A DNA stretch of 64,000 bases from Microbacterium oleivorans NBRC 103075 (GCF_001552475.1 NZ_BCRG01000010.1:62001-126000), one strand, 5' to 3'. Shown: positions 37,301-44,980, numbered from the stretch's first letter. The notes: generated by a model not told the origin, from the letters alone. Numbers and translations: made by a program.

Positions 37301-37602
37301 GGGCACCGCTGCAGCCGATCGAGGTCGAGACGGAGATCGACTTCGTCGACCCCGATGCCCTCGGCGACGGGCGCCCGCACATCGTCATCTGCAAGCTCGA
37401 CGCCGTCTACCGTCGTGGCGATCGCATCGAGATCGTCGACTGGAAGACCGGCCGCCCTCCGCGCACGGCGGCGGAGCGGACCGAGCGGATGCTGCAGCTC
37501 GAGCTGTACCGCCGCGCCTACCACAGGAAGCACGGCATCCCGATGGACCAGATCGACGTCGTGTTGTTCTACGTCGCCGACGGTCTCGTCCTCCGGGCCT
37601 GA
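34324..37602 (+). CDS. adnB: AdnB-like subunit of a double-strand-break helicase-nuclease
   Basis: A 1092-aa UvrD-family motor plus C-terminal nuclease. All motor motifs are canonical: VAGAGSGKTETM (I), TFTRKAAGEL (Ia), VLLDEYQDTS (II), VGDPHQSIYGWRGA (III), TIHGSKGLEWD (V), VAVTRAREHL (VI). The nuclease reads LDAVYRRGDRIEIVDWKTG, then QLELYRRAYHRKHG. It is therefore the likely main motor of the heterodimer. GTG 34324 lies in the GTGA overlap with adnA, fitting a 1:1 complex. Actinobacteria use AdnAB in place of RecBCD/AddAB. Confidence 0.93.
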   Translation: MSESLMSPETVAAALGQFPPTAEQSAVISAPLSPALVVAGAGSGKTETMAGRVVWLVANGLVRRDEVLGLTFTRKAAGELAERIGSRLRRLAEFERRGLLPRLEQLHGEGRLAIFGELERAGAPESSRRAALDALAPDPTAPDAGDALLERPAVSTYNSFADAIVRENAVRIGRDAESVVMSESAAWLLMRQVVLSSDDARLPDRPERPSTIIDAALRIARDSVDNLVALDDLDAFASGFQDVLDRPSQRAATTVYADVRTAAEKVSGLSVLTALARTYEAEKRRRGLIDFSDQVAGALQVVRAHPAVADELRQRYRVVLLDEYQDTSVVQTDLLAALFRGTAVMAVGDPHQSIYGWRGASAGNLGDFARSFDPDAGARTYSLLTSWRNGVDVLRAAGAVLEPLDAPVEVGTLRPREGAPAGRVDIVVESDVDAEADAVAEWFRTIRDERHRSGRSTTAAVLVRSKKHMLRFADALGRRGIPHRILGLGGLLSTPEVVDVVSALRVISDPRAGSALIRLLAGPRWSVGLADLRELAQVASRLVRHDTALQPLPPELAETIRASAGDEGGSLVAALDFVARQKPDHGWLAGFTPAARERLREAGAVFAGLRRAAGLPIPELVRLIENELRLDIELSANESRGPARTASDQLRAFIDELHGFLQTDERGSLPSLLAWLDRAERIDEFAPRTEPPEDDVVQLLTIHGSKGLEWDAVAVVRGVEEELPARLQDSKGWLGFGVLPYSFRGDREWLPELRWRAHDAPTQQDLKTALASFTDGIRERHLVEERRLAYVAVTRAREHLLISASPWAGTKKPREVSRFVREIADTLELPLPETDATENPYEGARATLQWPIDALGSRAPRVRDAAARVREAMSATPALPTRDLELLLAERAARAAGRERVAPTRIPASRFKDFVADYDAAATAVARPLPERPYRQTRLGTLFHAWVEQRSGLVGRARSADDVLWDDDEAVAMSPADAGALDELREAFLASEWAPLQPIEVETEIDFVDPDALGDGRPHIVICKLDAVYRRGDRIEIVDWKTGRPPRTAAERTERMLQLELYRRAYHRKHGIPMDQIDVVLFYVADGLVLRA

Positions 37603-37608
37603 ATCGCG

Positions 37609-38847
37609 TCAGGCGGTTCCCGTCCAACGGCGCAGCGCGTTCTTCGCGGCGTCGTCGGGGTCGCTCTCCTCGGCTGCCGGTGCGTCCTCCGCGCCGGGCC
37701 AGTCGCTGAATTCGATGGGCTCGGTCTCGAGGTCGGTCACGGATGCTGTCGCCGGTTCCGCGGGGGTGTCCTCGTCGTCGTACCCGTCGAGCATCCCCGG
37801 GTCGTAGGCGTCGGTGTGCATCGACGTGTCGACGGCATCGGTCGTGCCCGCGGGTACACGTCCGAGCGCGGCGATCGCGTCGTCGAGGCTCACGGTGCCG
37901 GAACCGAGCGGAGCTTCATCGCGAACACTGTCGTCGAGCGAGTCGAGGAGGGCGACGGCATCCGTCATCACCGATTCGGAACCGGAGTCGTGACCGTGCA
38001 CGAGCCACTTCGCGAACTCGAGTTCCGCGTGCAGGCGGGCGCGCTCGGCGAGCATGGAGTCGGGGGCGCGACCGGTCGCGGCGGCGTAAGCGACGATGAC
38101 GTCCGCGGCGGCATCGGGTGCGCTGGCGGTCCAGCGGAGGTCTTCGGCCGGGTCGCCGACGCTCAGGCCGCCCCACGTGAGCAGGCCCGTAACAGTCGGG
38201 ACCTTGTCGACGTCCGTGAGCAGGAAGGCCGCAGGGTCGACGCCACCGAGGGTGACCGTGGGTTCGACGTTCCAGAGCCCGTCCAGGGCGATTGCGCGAC
38301 TCCACCTGCGGAGAAGGCCGAAGGGCAGGCGTCCCGTGGCCTCGGCGCGATCGAGGAGGCGTTCCGTGTCGGCGCGCATCTGCGACGCCGTCCGCGCTGG
38401 CAGTCCCGCGCTCTGGACGATCGAGGTCGGCAGGTCGTGGATGCCGGCGATGGCCGTCGCGATGGCGGTCGCCACACCGCGCCCGGGGGGAATCTGGGCG
38501 GCGTCGACGCGGTAACCGGGAAGGTAGGTCTGCACGCGTGCCGTGCGGCCGCCGATCCGGGCCTGCCCGAGGGTCTCGGGAGCGCGGAAGGGGAGCATCG
38601 CGCGGACCCCGGCGGTCAGGCCCGCCAACGCCGTGGTCTCGCGGACCGCATCCGCTTCGGCCTCGTCGGTTTCGGGAACCCGGACGATGAGGAGGCTGTC
38701 GTCGTCGAGGTACAACAGCGCGCTGTCGTAGCGGCCGCCGATGCCCTCGCTCAGGGGTGCGGCGCCGGTGATGCTCGTGTGCACGCCCGTCGCCTGCGAG
38801 AGAGCTGCCGTGGCGGCCGCGGCTAGAGTGAGAGGAGAGCGTGCCAT
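37609..38847 (-). CDS. Aminoglycoside-phosphotransferase-fold protein lacking catalytic residues
   Basis: A 412-aa protein. Residues about 1-300 have the APH/choline-kinase fold: N-lobe IGGRYDSALLYLDDDSLLIV, and a C-lobe ending WGGLSVGDPAEDLRW, which is the family GDP-x2-D motif. At the catalytic loop, where active members have HGD-x4-N, this one reads LGGVDPAAF, and the metal Asp before Trp is Thr (LLTW). All catalytic residues are thus changed, so a pseudokinase is likely. The last 110 residues are acidic and disordered. ATG start 7 nt after TACCCT. It faces adnB with 6 nt between stops and diverges from nudC. Confidence 0.75.
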   Translation of the reverse strand: MARSPLTLAAAATAALSQATGVHTSITGAAPLSEGIGGRYDSALLYLDDDSLLIVRVPETDEAEADAVRETTALAGLTAGVRAMLPFRAPETLGQARIGGRTARVQTYLPGYRVDAAQIPPGRGVATAIATAIAGIHDLPTSIVQSAGLPARTASQMRADTERLLDRAEATGRLPFGLLRRWSRAIALDGLWNVEPTVTLGGVDPAAFLLTDVDKVPTVTGLLTWGGLSVGDPAEDLRWTASAPDAAADVIVAYAAATGRAPDSMLAERARLHAELEFAKWLVHGHDSGSESVMTDAVALLDSLDDSVRDEAPLGSGTVSLDDAIAALGRVPAGTTDAVDTSMHTDAYDPGMLDGYDDEDTPAEPATASVTDLETEPIEFSDWPGAEDAPAAEESDPDDAAKNALRRWTGTA

Positions 38848-38854
38848 GCCCCCC

Positions 38855-38860
38855 AGGGTA
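38855..38860 (-). promoter_or_regulatory. -10 element TACCCT of the kinase-fold gene (leaderless)
   Basis: On the minus strand TACCCT is followed by GGGGGGC and ATG at 38847. Confidence 0.5.
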
Positions 38861-38911
38861 GGCGGGGCCCGGCCCCGCGTCCCCACGCCACGCCCGCAAG
38901 AGAGGTCCTCG

Positions 38912-39814
38912 ATGACAACGAAGGACGTCCCGCCGCCACTGGCTCGAGCGGTCATCGACCGCGCAGCAGAAGAGCGGCTCGACGAAGGTCTACTCGCCCG
39001 CATCCGCGCGGACCGCGCTACGCACGTCTTGCTGCTGCACGGTGACCGTGCGCCGCTCGACGACCAGTCGGCGGTGCGCTGGCTTGCGCCCGATGCCGTC
39101 CCCGACGAGGCCGTGTGGGCCTTCCTCGGGCGTGACGCCGAGGGTCGTGCCGTCGCCGTCGCCGCGCTGTCCGCGAAAGTCGACGAGCCGACCGTGGATG
39201 CCGACGGGTGGGGGAGTCTCCGCGTCATCGGCGGCGGCCTCGATCCCGATGAGGCGGGGCGCTTCGTCCAGGGCCTCAGTCTCGGCAGGTGGTTGCTCGA
39301 CGCGCCGTTCTGCCCTGCGTGCGGTGGGGCGACCGAGATCCGGCAGGCCGGATGGTCTCGGCGATGCGTCGTCTGCGGCCGCCAGCACTTCCCGCGGACC
39401 GATCCCGCCGTGATCGTGGCGGTGGCCAGCGCGGACGGCGAACGTCTGCTGCTCGGGCGGAACGCCGCGTGGGGCGATATCCCGACGTACTCGACGTTCG
39501 CCGGGTTCGTCGAGGCCGGTGAGTCCCTGGAGACGACCGTGGAACGCGAGGTCGCGGAGGAGGCGGGCGTGCGGCTCGATCGGATCGTCTATCGCGGTTC
39601 GCAGGCGTGGCCCTACCCGCGGTCGTTGATGCTGGGGTTCACGGCGTACGCGATCTCCGACGACGAGGCCCGCGCCGACGGCGAGGAGATCCTCGACGTC
39701 CGCTGGTTCACGCGGGAAGAGATCCGCGAGGCATTGACCGGTGGCGGGGACATCCGACTGCCCGGCCCCGCCTCGATCGCACGGAGCCTGATCCTTCGTT
39801 GGGTCGGGGAGTGA
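38912..39814 (+). CDS. nudC: NAD(P)H pyrophosphatase / RNA decapping Nudix hydrolase NudC
   Basis: A 300-aa Nudix enzyme that cleaves NADH to NMNH and AMP, and in the NudC family can remove NAD caps from RNA. The zinc ribbon is CPACGG and CVVCGRQHFPRTDPAVI. The Nudix box is GFVEAGESLETTVEREVAEE. The NudC-type SQPWPFP signature is here SQAWPYP. ATG 38912 follows AGAGG at 7 nt, so this gene has a short leader. It overlaps uvrD2 by GTGA. The pairing with uvrD2 is conserved in actinobacteria. Confidence 0.95.
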   Translation: MTTKDVPPPLARAVIDRAAEERLDEGLLARIRADRATHVLLLHGDRAPLDDQSAVRWLAPDAVPDEAVWAFLGRDAEGRAVAVAALSAKVDEPTVDADGWGSLRVIGGGLDPDEAGRFVQGLSLGRWLLDAPFCPACGGATEIRQAGWSRRCVVCGRQHFPRTDPAVIVAVASADGERLLLGRNAAWGDIPTYSTFAGFVEAGESLETTVEREVAEEAGVRLDRIVYRGSQAWPYPRSLMLGFTAYAISDDEARADGEEILDVRWFTREEIREALTGGGDIRLPGPASIARSLILRWVGE

Positions 39815-41523
39815 GCGCGGACCCGCTCGCCGATCTCGATGACCGTCAACGTGAGGCGGCGAGCACGCTCCGCGGACACGTGTGCGTCCTCGCCGGTGCC
39901 GGCACCGGCAAGACCCGCGTCATCACGCACCGCATCGCGCACGGTGTCGACACCGGTGCGTACTCGCCGCAGCGCGTCATGGCGGTCACGTTCACGACGA
40001 AAGCCGCCGGCGAGCTCCGCGGCCGGCTCCGTGCCCTCGGCGTCGAGGGCGTTGCTGCCCGCACATTCCATGCCGCGGCGCTTGCACAGCTGAACTTCTT
40101 CTGGCCGCAGGTCGCCCGCGACACCGCGCCCGCGATCATCGACAGCAAGGTGCGCCTCCTCTCGCACGCGGCCGACGGGATCGGTCTGAGGCTGGACGCG
40201 TCCACGCTCCGTGACGTCGCGTCGCAGATCGAGTGGCGGAAAGTCACGATGCGCTCGATCGAGGACTACGCACAGCTGCGTCCGGGCGGTCTCCCCGGTC
40301 TGTCGATAGATCCGCTCGTCGGGCTCCAGCGGGCGTACGAGAAGCTGAAGGACGAGCGCCGGCAGCTCGACTTCGAGGACGTGCTCCTCGCCTGCGCGGG
40401 AATGATCGAGTCCGAGCCGCGCGTCGCCACGGCCGTGCACGAGCAGTACCGCCACTTCACCGTCGACGAATATCAGGACGTGTCACCGGTTCAGCACCGG
40501 CTGCTCGAACTGTGGCTCGGAGATCGCCGGGATCTGTGCGTCGTCGGTGACGCGAGTCAGACCATCTACTCGTTCGCCGGCGCCGACCCGCGCTACCTGC
40601 TCGAGTTCGCCGAGCGCGACGACGACGTGACCGTCGTCCGTCTGGAACGAAACTACCGATCGGATGCCGCGGTCCTCGCCGTCGCGAACGAGCTGATGCG
40701 TGGGCGTCCCGGCGCCCTGCAGCTCGTCACGCCGGAACCCGCCGGTCCTGCGCCTGAGGTGACCTCCTACGAGGATGAGGGCGCGGAGGCGAACGGCGTC
40801 GCTGCCCGAATCGCCGCCCAGCTGAAGGACGGCGCCGATCCACACGACATCGCCGTGCTGTACCGGTTGAATGCGCAGTCCGCGCCGCTTCTGGCGGCGT
40901 TGTCGGCCCGCGGCATCCCCGCGACGGTCCTGGGGGGAAAGCGTTTCTGGGACCTCCCGGAGGTGCGTCAAGCGCTCATGGCCCTTCGCGGAGCCTCGGT
41001 CGCGCCGCTGTCCGGTTCCTTCATCGCCACGGTGCGCGACATCCTGCGTTCTCTGGGGCTCACCGACGACGCGCCCCCCGCAGGCGGCGCGCTCCGCGAC
41101 GCGTGGGAGGCGCGGGCCGCGGTCCTCCGTTTGGCTGAGGAGGCCCCTGAGGACACCACGCTCCGCGGGTTCACCGACGAGTTGACCGCCCGGGCGAAGG
41201 CACAGCATGAGCCGGCGATGCGAACGGTCACCCTGGCGACCCTGCACGCGGCCAAGGGCCTCGAGTGGGCTCACGTGCACCTGATGGGTCTGAGCGAGGG
41301 GCTCCTCCCGATCTCCTACGCCACGACCTTCGAGCAGGTCGACGAGGAACGACGACTCGCATACGTGGGAGTCACGCGGGCCGCGCGAACGCTGTCGCTG
41401 TCGTGGGCGCAACGCTCGGGGAATCGGGAGCGTCAGCGCTCCAGATTCCTTCAGGAGATCGGCAGAGGCACGCTGCGTGAGGGCGGTGCTCGCGGTACTC
41501 GCGGTGCGCCTCCGCGGCGCTGA
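39811..41523 (+). CDS. uvrD2: UvrD2-like DNA helicase, short form
   Basis: A 570-aa superfamily 1A helicase. Motifs: LAGAGTGKTRVIT (I), TFTTKAAGEL (Ia), TVDEYQDVSPVQ (II), VGDASQTIYSFAGA (III), LERNYRS (IV), LHAAKGLEWAHV (V), YVGVTRAARTL (VI), ending with RQRSRFLQEIG. It stops soon after, without the HRDC and tetracysteine zinc region that I recall in the mycobacterial UvrD2 (about 700 aa). The final 152 nt overlap, antisense, the coding end of the next gene. It probably unwinds DNA in repair. The name rests on family and nudC linkage. Confidence 0.88.
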   Translation: MSADPLADLDDRQREAASTLRGHVCVLAGAGTGKTRVITHRIAHGVDTGAYSPQRVMAVTFTTKAAGELRGRLRALGVEGVAARTFHAAALAQLNFFWPQVARDTAPAIIDSKVRLLSHAADGIGLRLDASTLRDVASQIEWRKVTMRSIEDYAQLRPGGLPGLSIDPLVGLQRAYEKLKDERRQLDFEDVLLACAGMIESEPRVATAVHEQYRHFTVDEYQDVSPVQHRLLELWLGDRRDLCVVGDASQTIYSFAGADPRYLLEFAERDDDVTVVRLERNYRSDAAVLAVANELMRGRPGALQLVTPEPAGPAPEVTSYEDEGAEANGVAARIAAQLKDGADPHDIAVLYRLNAQSAPLLAALSARGIPATVLGGKRFWDLPEVRQALMALRGASVAPLSGSFIATVRDILRSLGLTDDAPPAGGALRDAWEARAAVLRLAEEAPEDTTLRGFTDELTARAKAQHEPAMRTVTLATLHAAKGLEWAHVHLMGLSEGLLPISYATTFEQVDEERRLAYVGVTRAARTLSLSWAQRSGNRERQRSRFLQEIGRGTLREGGARGTRGAPPRR

Positions 41524-42214
41524 GGACGACCGACCTCCCGACGTCGCTGGTCCGCAGCATCCGTGCGGCGAGGGCTGCCGCCTCCACGAGCAGCAGCGGA
41601 TCGGTCGGCACCGCCCGTCGCGCCAGGAGCTGCGCCGCCACCAGCGGCCAGCCGGGATCACGGTCGCGTCGTTCGGCGTGGACGCAGGCGATGCACGCCG
41701 TCTCTCCGGGTACGACGAGGGGCCCCACGACGACGCGATCACCCGAGAGCTCGAGGGGCAGGTGCGGGACGTCGTCGGCGGTGAGCCGCGCGGCGCGGTG
41801 AGGGTCGATCAGGCGTGATGCCACGACGACGACCGGGCTGGGAGTGGGCGGCAACGCCCAGCGGGCCGCCTCGACCACCTCGAGCCCTGCGGCGTGCATG
41901 CCGGCGAGCAGCGTGTGCTCGTCGTCGTGGCTGAGATCCGAGGGGAGCTCGACTCGCACCGGCGGGGGAGGCGCGGCATCCGTGTCGAGGGCACGCTCGA
42001 TGCGGCGGAGGAACCCGTTCGTCTCCTCATCCGTCGCGCCGAGCTCGCGCGCGAGCGGGGCCAGCCGAGCGTTCGGGATGCCGCTGACCAGCGCATCCAG
42101 CAGGTGTTCCTGCCAGGGCTGCACGCCGGTGAGGGGACGCTCGTCGTCGATTCCGAGCTGGACGCTGGTCGGGGTCCGCCACAGCGGCGGGTGGGACGGG
42201 GCGAGTCGCAGCAT
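41372..42214 (-). CDS. TOMM leader-binding / cyclodehydratase-like orphan protein
   Basis: A 280-aa protein of the family usually named TOMM precursor leader peptide-binding or bacteriocin-biosynthesis cyclodehydratase domain protein. Visible features are the central VVVVASRLIDPHRAARL, LPLELSGDRVVVGPLVVPG followed by a zinc-type CIAC pair, and a late CLC (HAACLCRSPEG). These are the E1-like/ocin-ThiF features of that group. No YcaO enzyme, dehydrogenase or precursor peptide is nearby, so a RiPP role is unsupported here. ATG 42214 is 6 nt after GAGAAT. The C-terminal 50 codons lie antisense to uvrD2. From memory Rv3196 occupies this spot. Confidence 0.75.
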   Translation of the reverse strand: MLRLAPSHPPLWRTPTSVQLGIDDERPLTGVQPWQEHLLDALVSGIPNARLAPLARELGATDEETNGFLRRIERALDTDAAPPPPVRVELPSDLSHDDEHTLLAGMHAAGLEVVEAARWALPPTPSPVVVVASRLIDPHRAARLTADDVPHLPLELSGDRVVVGPLVVPGETACIACVHAERRDRDPGWPLVAAQLLARRAVPTDPLLLVEAAALAARMLRTSDVGRSVVLSAAEAHREYREHRPHAACLCRSPEGIWSADAPDSPSVAPTTATAFARPA

Positions 42215-42220
42215 GCCGCG

Positions 42221-42226
42221 ATTCTC
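42221..42226 (-). promoter_or_regulatory. Possible -10 variant GAGAAT (leaderless) of the TOMM-like gene
   Basis: On the minus strand GAGAAT is followed by CGCGGC and ATG at 42214. It is less close to consensus than most boxes here. Confidence 0.35.
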
Positions 42227-42254
42227 ATCGCGATCCCGCGCCGCCTCACCGCCT

Positions 42255-42299
42255 CTCCACAGGTGCGCCCCCGCGCACCGGTGGGTGGCGCCTGTGGAG
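42255..42299 (-). terminator. Branched hairpin after the DUF2342 gene
   Basis: CTCCACAGG (42255-42263) pairs perfectly with CCTGTGGAG (42291-42299), enclosing a second perfect hairpin TGCGC-CCCC-GCGCA (42264-42277). It lies 12 nt after the DUF2342 stop in the direction of transcription and separates that gene from the TOMM-like gene. Confidence 0.65.
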
Positions 42300-42310
42300 G
42301 AGGCTCCGCC

Positions 42311-43729
42311 TCAGACGGGGCGGGGATCCTCGGGTCCGTCTTCGCCGTCGCCCGCCGAGGAGTCGCGCTCGGTGCCCGACGGCTCGTCCGCCGCGGCCTC
42401 CTCGTCGAGCAGGGCCGCGAGGGCATCGTCGAATGCGTCGCGCTCCGGCTCCTCGCCTCGCTCGCTCGCCTGCAGGCGCGCCACGAGAGCGGCCGGATCG
42501 TCGATGTCCTCGGCGGTGGGGATGAGGTCGGGATAGTCCCAGAGCCGGTCGCGGACGGCCGGACCGACGGCATCCGTCACCGCGCGCCACATCGCCGCGG
42601 CCTCACGGAGTCGCCGGGGGCGCAATTCCAGCCCCACGAGCGAGGCCATGGCCTGCTCGCCGGGCCCGCCGACTGCGCGACGGCGACGAACGGCCTCGGC
42701 GATCCGATCGGCGGAGGGAACGCGCGCCGTCGCATCGGCCGTGACGACGTCGACCCACCCCTCGATCGTGGCGAGGAGGTTCTCCAACCGTGTCAGCGCG
42801 GCGACCTGCGCCTCGGATCGCTGCGGGAGGAGCGCGCCACTCTCGATGGCGGCCTTCAGCTCTTCCGGAGCCGACGGATCGAATCGCGAGGCGAGCTCTT
42901 CGAGCGCGTCGGTGTCGACGTGCACACCGCGGGCGAAGTCGGTCACCTGCGAGATGACGTGGAGGCGCAGCCACTTCGCGTGGCGGAAGAGCCGCGCGTG
43001 AGCGAGCTCGCGGGTCGCGAGGACCAGGGCGAGCTGGTCTTCCTCGATCTCGAGGTCGCGTCCGAAGTCGGCGAAGTTCTGCGGGAGGATCGCGGCTTCG
43101 CCCGTCGGCATGAGTGGGATGCCGACATCGCCCCCACTCACGACCTCGAGCGACAGTCGTCCGATCACCGCGCCCAACTGACCCGCGAACAGGGCTCCGC
43201 CGACACGGCGCATGAGGCGGCCGGCCCCCTGGATCGCAGAGCGCATCTCCTCGGGGGTCTGCGACTCCAGCGCGGCCATAAGTGCGTCGCTGATCGAGGT
43301 GGCGACCGGTTCGGCGAGTTCCTGCCACACCGGCAAGGTCGCCTCGACCCACTGGCCGCGCGTGATCGGCTGGGGCGTCTGAGCGAGCTCGGCGATCGTG
43401 GTGACCTCGCTGAGCCAGAGCGATGCGAGAGCGAACGCCTGGTCGAACTCCGTCCGTGCACCCGCGCTGATCCCGAGACCGTCGCGGTTGGCGATGTGCA
43501 GCGCCTGCGTCTTCGCGGCAGACCAGTCGAGGCTCTCATCGCCATCGTCGCCCGCCATCGCGGCCTGCATCTGCCGCATGATGTTCTGCATCATCGCGGG
43601 GTCGATGCCCATCGCGGACAGCTGCTGGAGCTGCTCGGGATCGATCCCGCCCTGACCCCCGAGCATCCGTCGGAGCATCTCGGCGAAGTCGTCGTCGCCG
43701 GGCAGATCGTGGTCCGAGGGATCGGTCAT
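42311..43729 (-). CDS. DUF2342 family protein (annotated elsewhere as zinc-dependent metalloprotease)
   Basis: A 472-aa soluble protein of the DUF2342/F420-associated family. N-terminal acidic and Gln/Met-rich region (LRRMLGGQGGIDPEQLQQL), then a conserved helical core with GALFAGQLGAVIGRLS, PQNFADFGRDLEI and REL AHARLF..HAKWL (residues about 250-270). I see no HExxH zinc motif, so the protease label is doubtful from sequence alone. The C-terminus is acidic and disordered. AAAGG lies 10 nt before the ATG. It diverges from the PDZ-Lon gene, as Rv3195 does from Rv3194c in my memory of M. tuberculosis. Confidence 0.8.
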   Translation of the reverse strand: MTDPSDHDLPGDDDFAEMLRRMLGGQGGIDPEQLQQLSAMGIDPAMMQNIMRQMQAAMAGDDGDESLDWSAAKTQALHIANRDGLGISAGARTEFDQAFALASLWLSEVTTIAELAQTPQPITRGQWVEATLPVWQELAEPVATSISDALMAALESQTPEEMRSAIQGAGRLMRRVGGALFAGQLGAVIGRLSLEVVSGGDVGIPLMPTGEAAILPQNFADFGRDLEIEEDQLALVLATRELAHARLFRHAKWLRLHVISQVTDFARGVHVDTDALEELASRFDPSAPEELKAAIESGALLPQRSEAQVAALTRLENLLATIEGWVDVVTADATARVPSADRIAEAVRRRRAVGGPGEQAMASLVGLELRPRRLREAAAMWRAVTDAVGPAVRDRLWDYPDLIPTAEDIDDPAALVARLQASERGEEPERDAFDDALAALLDEEAAADEPSGTERDSSAGDGEDGPEDPRPV

Positions 43730-43766
43730 GTCAGGCGCCTTTCAGCAGGGGGGAGACGTCTCGATC

Positions 43767-43773
43767 TACGCTA
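43767..43773. promoter_or_regulatory. Self-complementary divergent -10 element TACGCTA
   Basis: The + strand reads TACGCT (43767-43772) toward the PDZ-Lon gene and the - strand reads TAGCGT (43773-43768) toward the DUF2342 gene. The two -10 boxes therefore share five base pairs. Leaders would be about 77 nt rightward and 32 nt leftward, each with a ribosome site. Confidence 0.5.
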
Positions 43774-43855
43774 GTCGCAGGTTTTCTCCGCCCGGTCCGA
43801 GCGGGAGACGTCCCGTGTACGCCGGTCGCGAACGAGCGCCGGAGGAAGGACCCGT

Positions 43856-44980
43856 GTGTCGCTCTTCGACGATGCCTCCACCCCGGCGGCCCCGCGCACG
43901 ACACCCCGCTCCCGACGGTTCTCCGCGGGCGTGTGGGCACTCGTGATCGCCCTTGTGGCGCTCCTGGTCCTCAGCTTCCTGCCGACCGGATACGTGATCC
44001 AGCGGCAGGGCCCGGTGGTGAACACCCTCGGCTCGGCGGAGAACGCGGACGGCAAGGACGTCCCGCTCATCTCCGTGAACGGCGCGAAGACGTACCCGAC
44101 CGCAGGCGCGCTCGACCTCACGACCGTGCAGGTCGTCGGCAACCGCGAGCGCACGCCCTCATGGTTCGAGCTCGCCCAGGCGTGGTTCGACCCGGCCGAA
44201 GCGGTCCTGCCGATCGACAACGTCTTCCCGCAGGGGACGACGACCGAGCAGCGGAACGAGGAGAACGCCGCGCTCATGGTCGACTCGCAGAAGGAAGCCA
44301 CAGCCGCCGCACTCACCGAGCTCGGCTACGAGGTGCGGGCGCACGTCGGAGTCGGAGCCCTCAGCGAGGACTCCGCCGCCAAGGGCATCCTCGACGTCGG
44401 CGACGAGATCGTCTCCGCGAGCGGGTCGCCGATCACCGACACCGAGAAGCTGCGCTCCCTCATCAACGAGCGCAAGGGTCAGCCCGTGGAGCTCGTCGTC
44501 CGTCGGAACGGGACGGAGCGCACCGTGAGCATCACGCCGACGCGCACCGAGTCCACCGACGGGCCCGTGTGGATCATCGGGATCACGACTCAGCGCGACT
44601 TCGACTTCCCGATCGACGTGAAGATCCAGCTCGACCGCATCGGCGGCCCGAGCGCCGGGCAGATGTTCGCCCTCGGCATCATCGACACCCTCACCCCCGG
44701 CGAGCTCAACGGTGGCAAGCAGATCGCCGGTACCGGCACGATAGACTCCGCCGGCGCGATCGGGCCGATCGGCGGCATCCGTCAGAAGCTCTACGGAGCA
44801 CGGGATGCCGGGGCCAAGTACTTCCTGGCGCCCACGGACAACTGCGACGAAGTGGTCGGTCACATTCCGGGGGACCTCCGGGTCATCCCCGTCTCGACCC
44901 TCGACGACTCCCTGACGGCGCTCACCGCGATCCGCTCCGGCAAGGGCGTGGACAAGCTCCCCGCCTGCGCGGCGGGCTGA
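43856..44980 (+). CDS. PDZ-domain Lon-like serine protease, membrane-anchored (YlbL type)
   Basis: A 374-aa protein with one N-terminal helix (VWALVIALVALLVLSFLP), an extracytoplasmic region, a PDZ domain (about residues 150-230, DEIVSASGSPITDTEKL) and a C-terminal S16 Lon protease fold. The catalytic serine is in GGPSAGQMFAL and the lysine in IRQKLYGARDAG. The final PTDNCDEV loop matches YlbL relatives. GTG start with GGAGGAAGGA just upstream. It is the Rv3194c-type protein found beside UPF0182 in actinobacteria. Substrates unknown. Confidence 0.9.
   Translation: MSLFDDASTPAAPRTTPRSRRFSAGVWALVIALVALLVLSFLPTGYVIQRQGPVVNTLGSAENADGKDVPLISVNGAKTYPTAGALDLTTVQVVGNRERTPSWFELAQAWFDPAEAVLPIDNVFPQGTTTEQRNEENAALMVDSQKEATAAALTELGYEVRAHVGVGALSEDSAAKGILDVGDEIVSASGSPITDTEKLRSLINERKGQPVELVVRRNGTERTVSITPTRTESTDGPVWIIGITTQRDFDFPIDVKIQLDRIGGPSAGQMFALGIIDTLTPGELNGGKQIAGTGTIDSAGAIGPIGGIRQKLYGARDAGAKYFLAPTDNCDEVVGHIPGDLRVIPVSTLDDSLTALTAIRSGKGVDKLPACAAG

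Noticed and set aside
41372..42214. A RiPP/bacteriocin gene cluster around the TOMM-like gene
   Set aside because: No precursor peptide, YcaO, dehydrogenase or exporter is present on either side, only repair and envelope genes.
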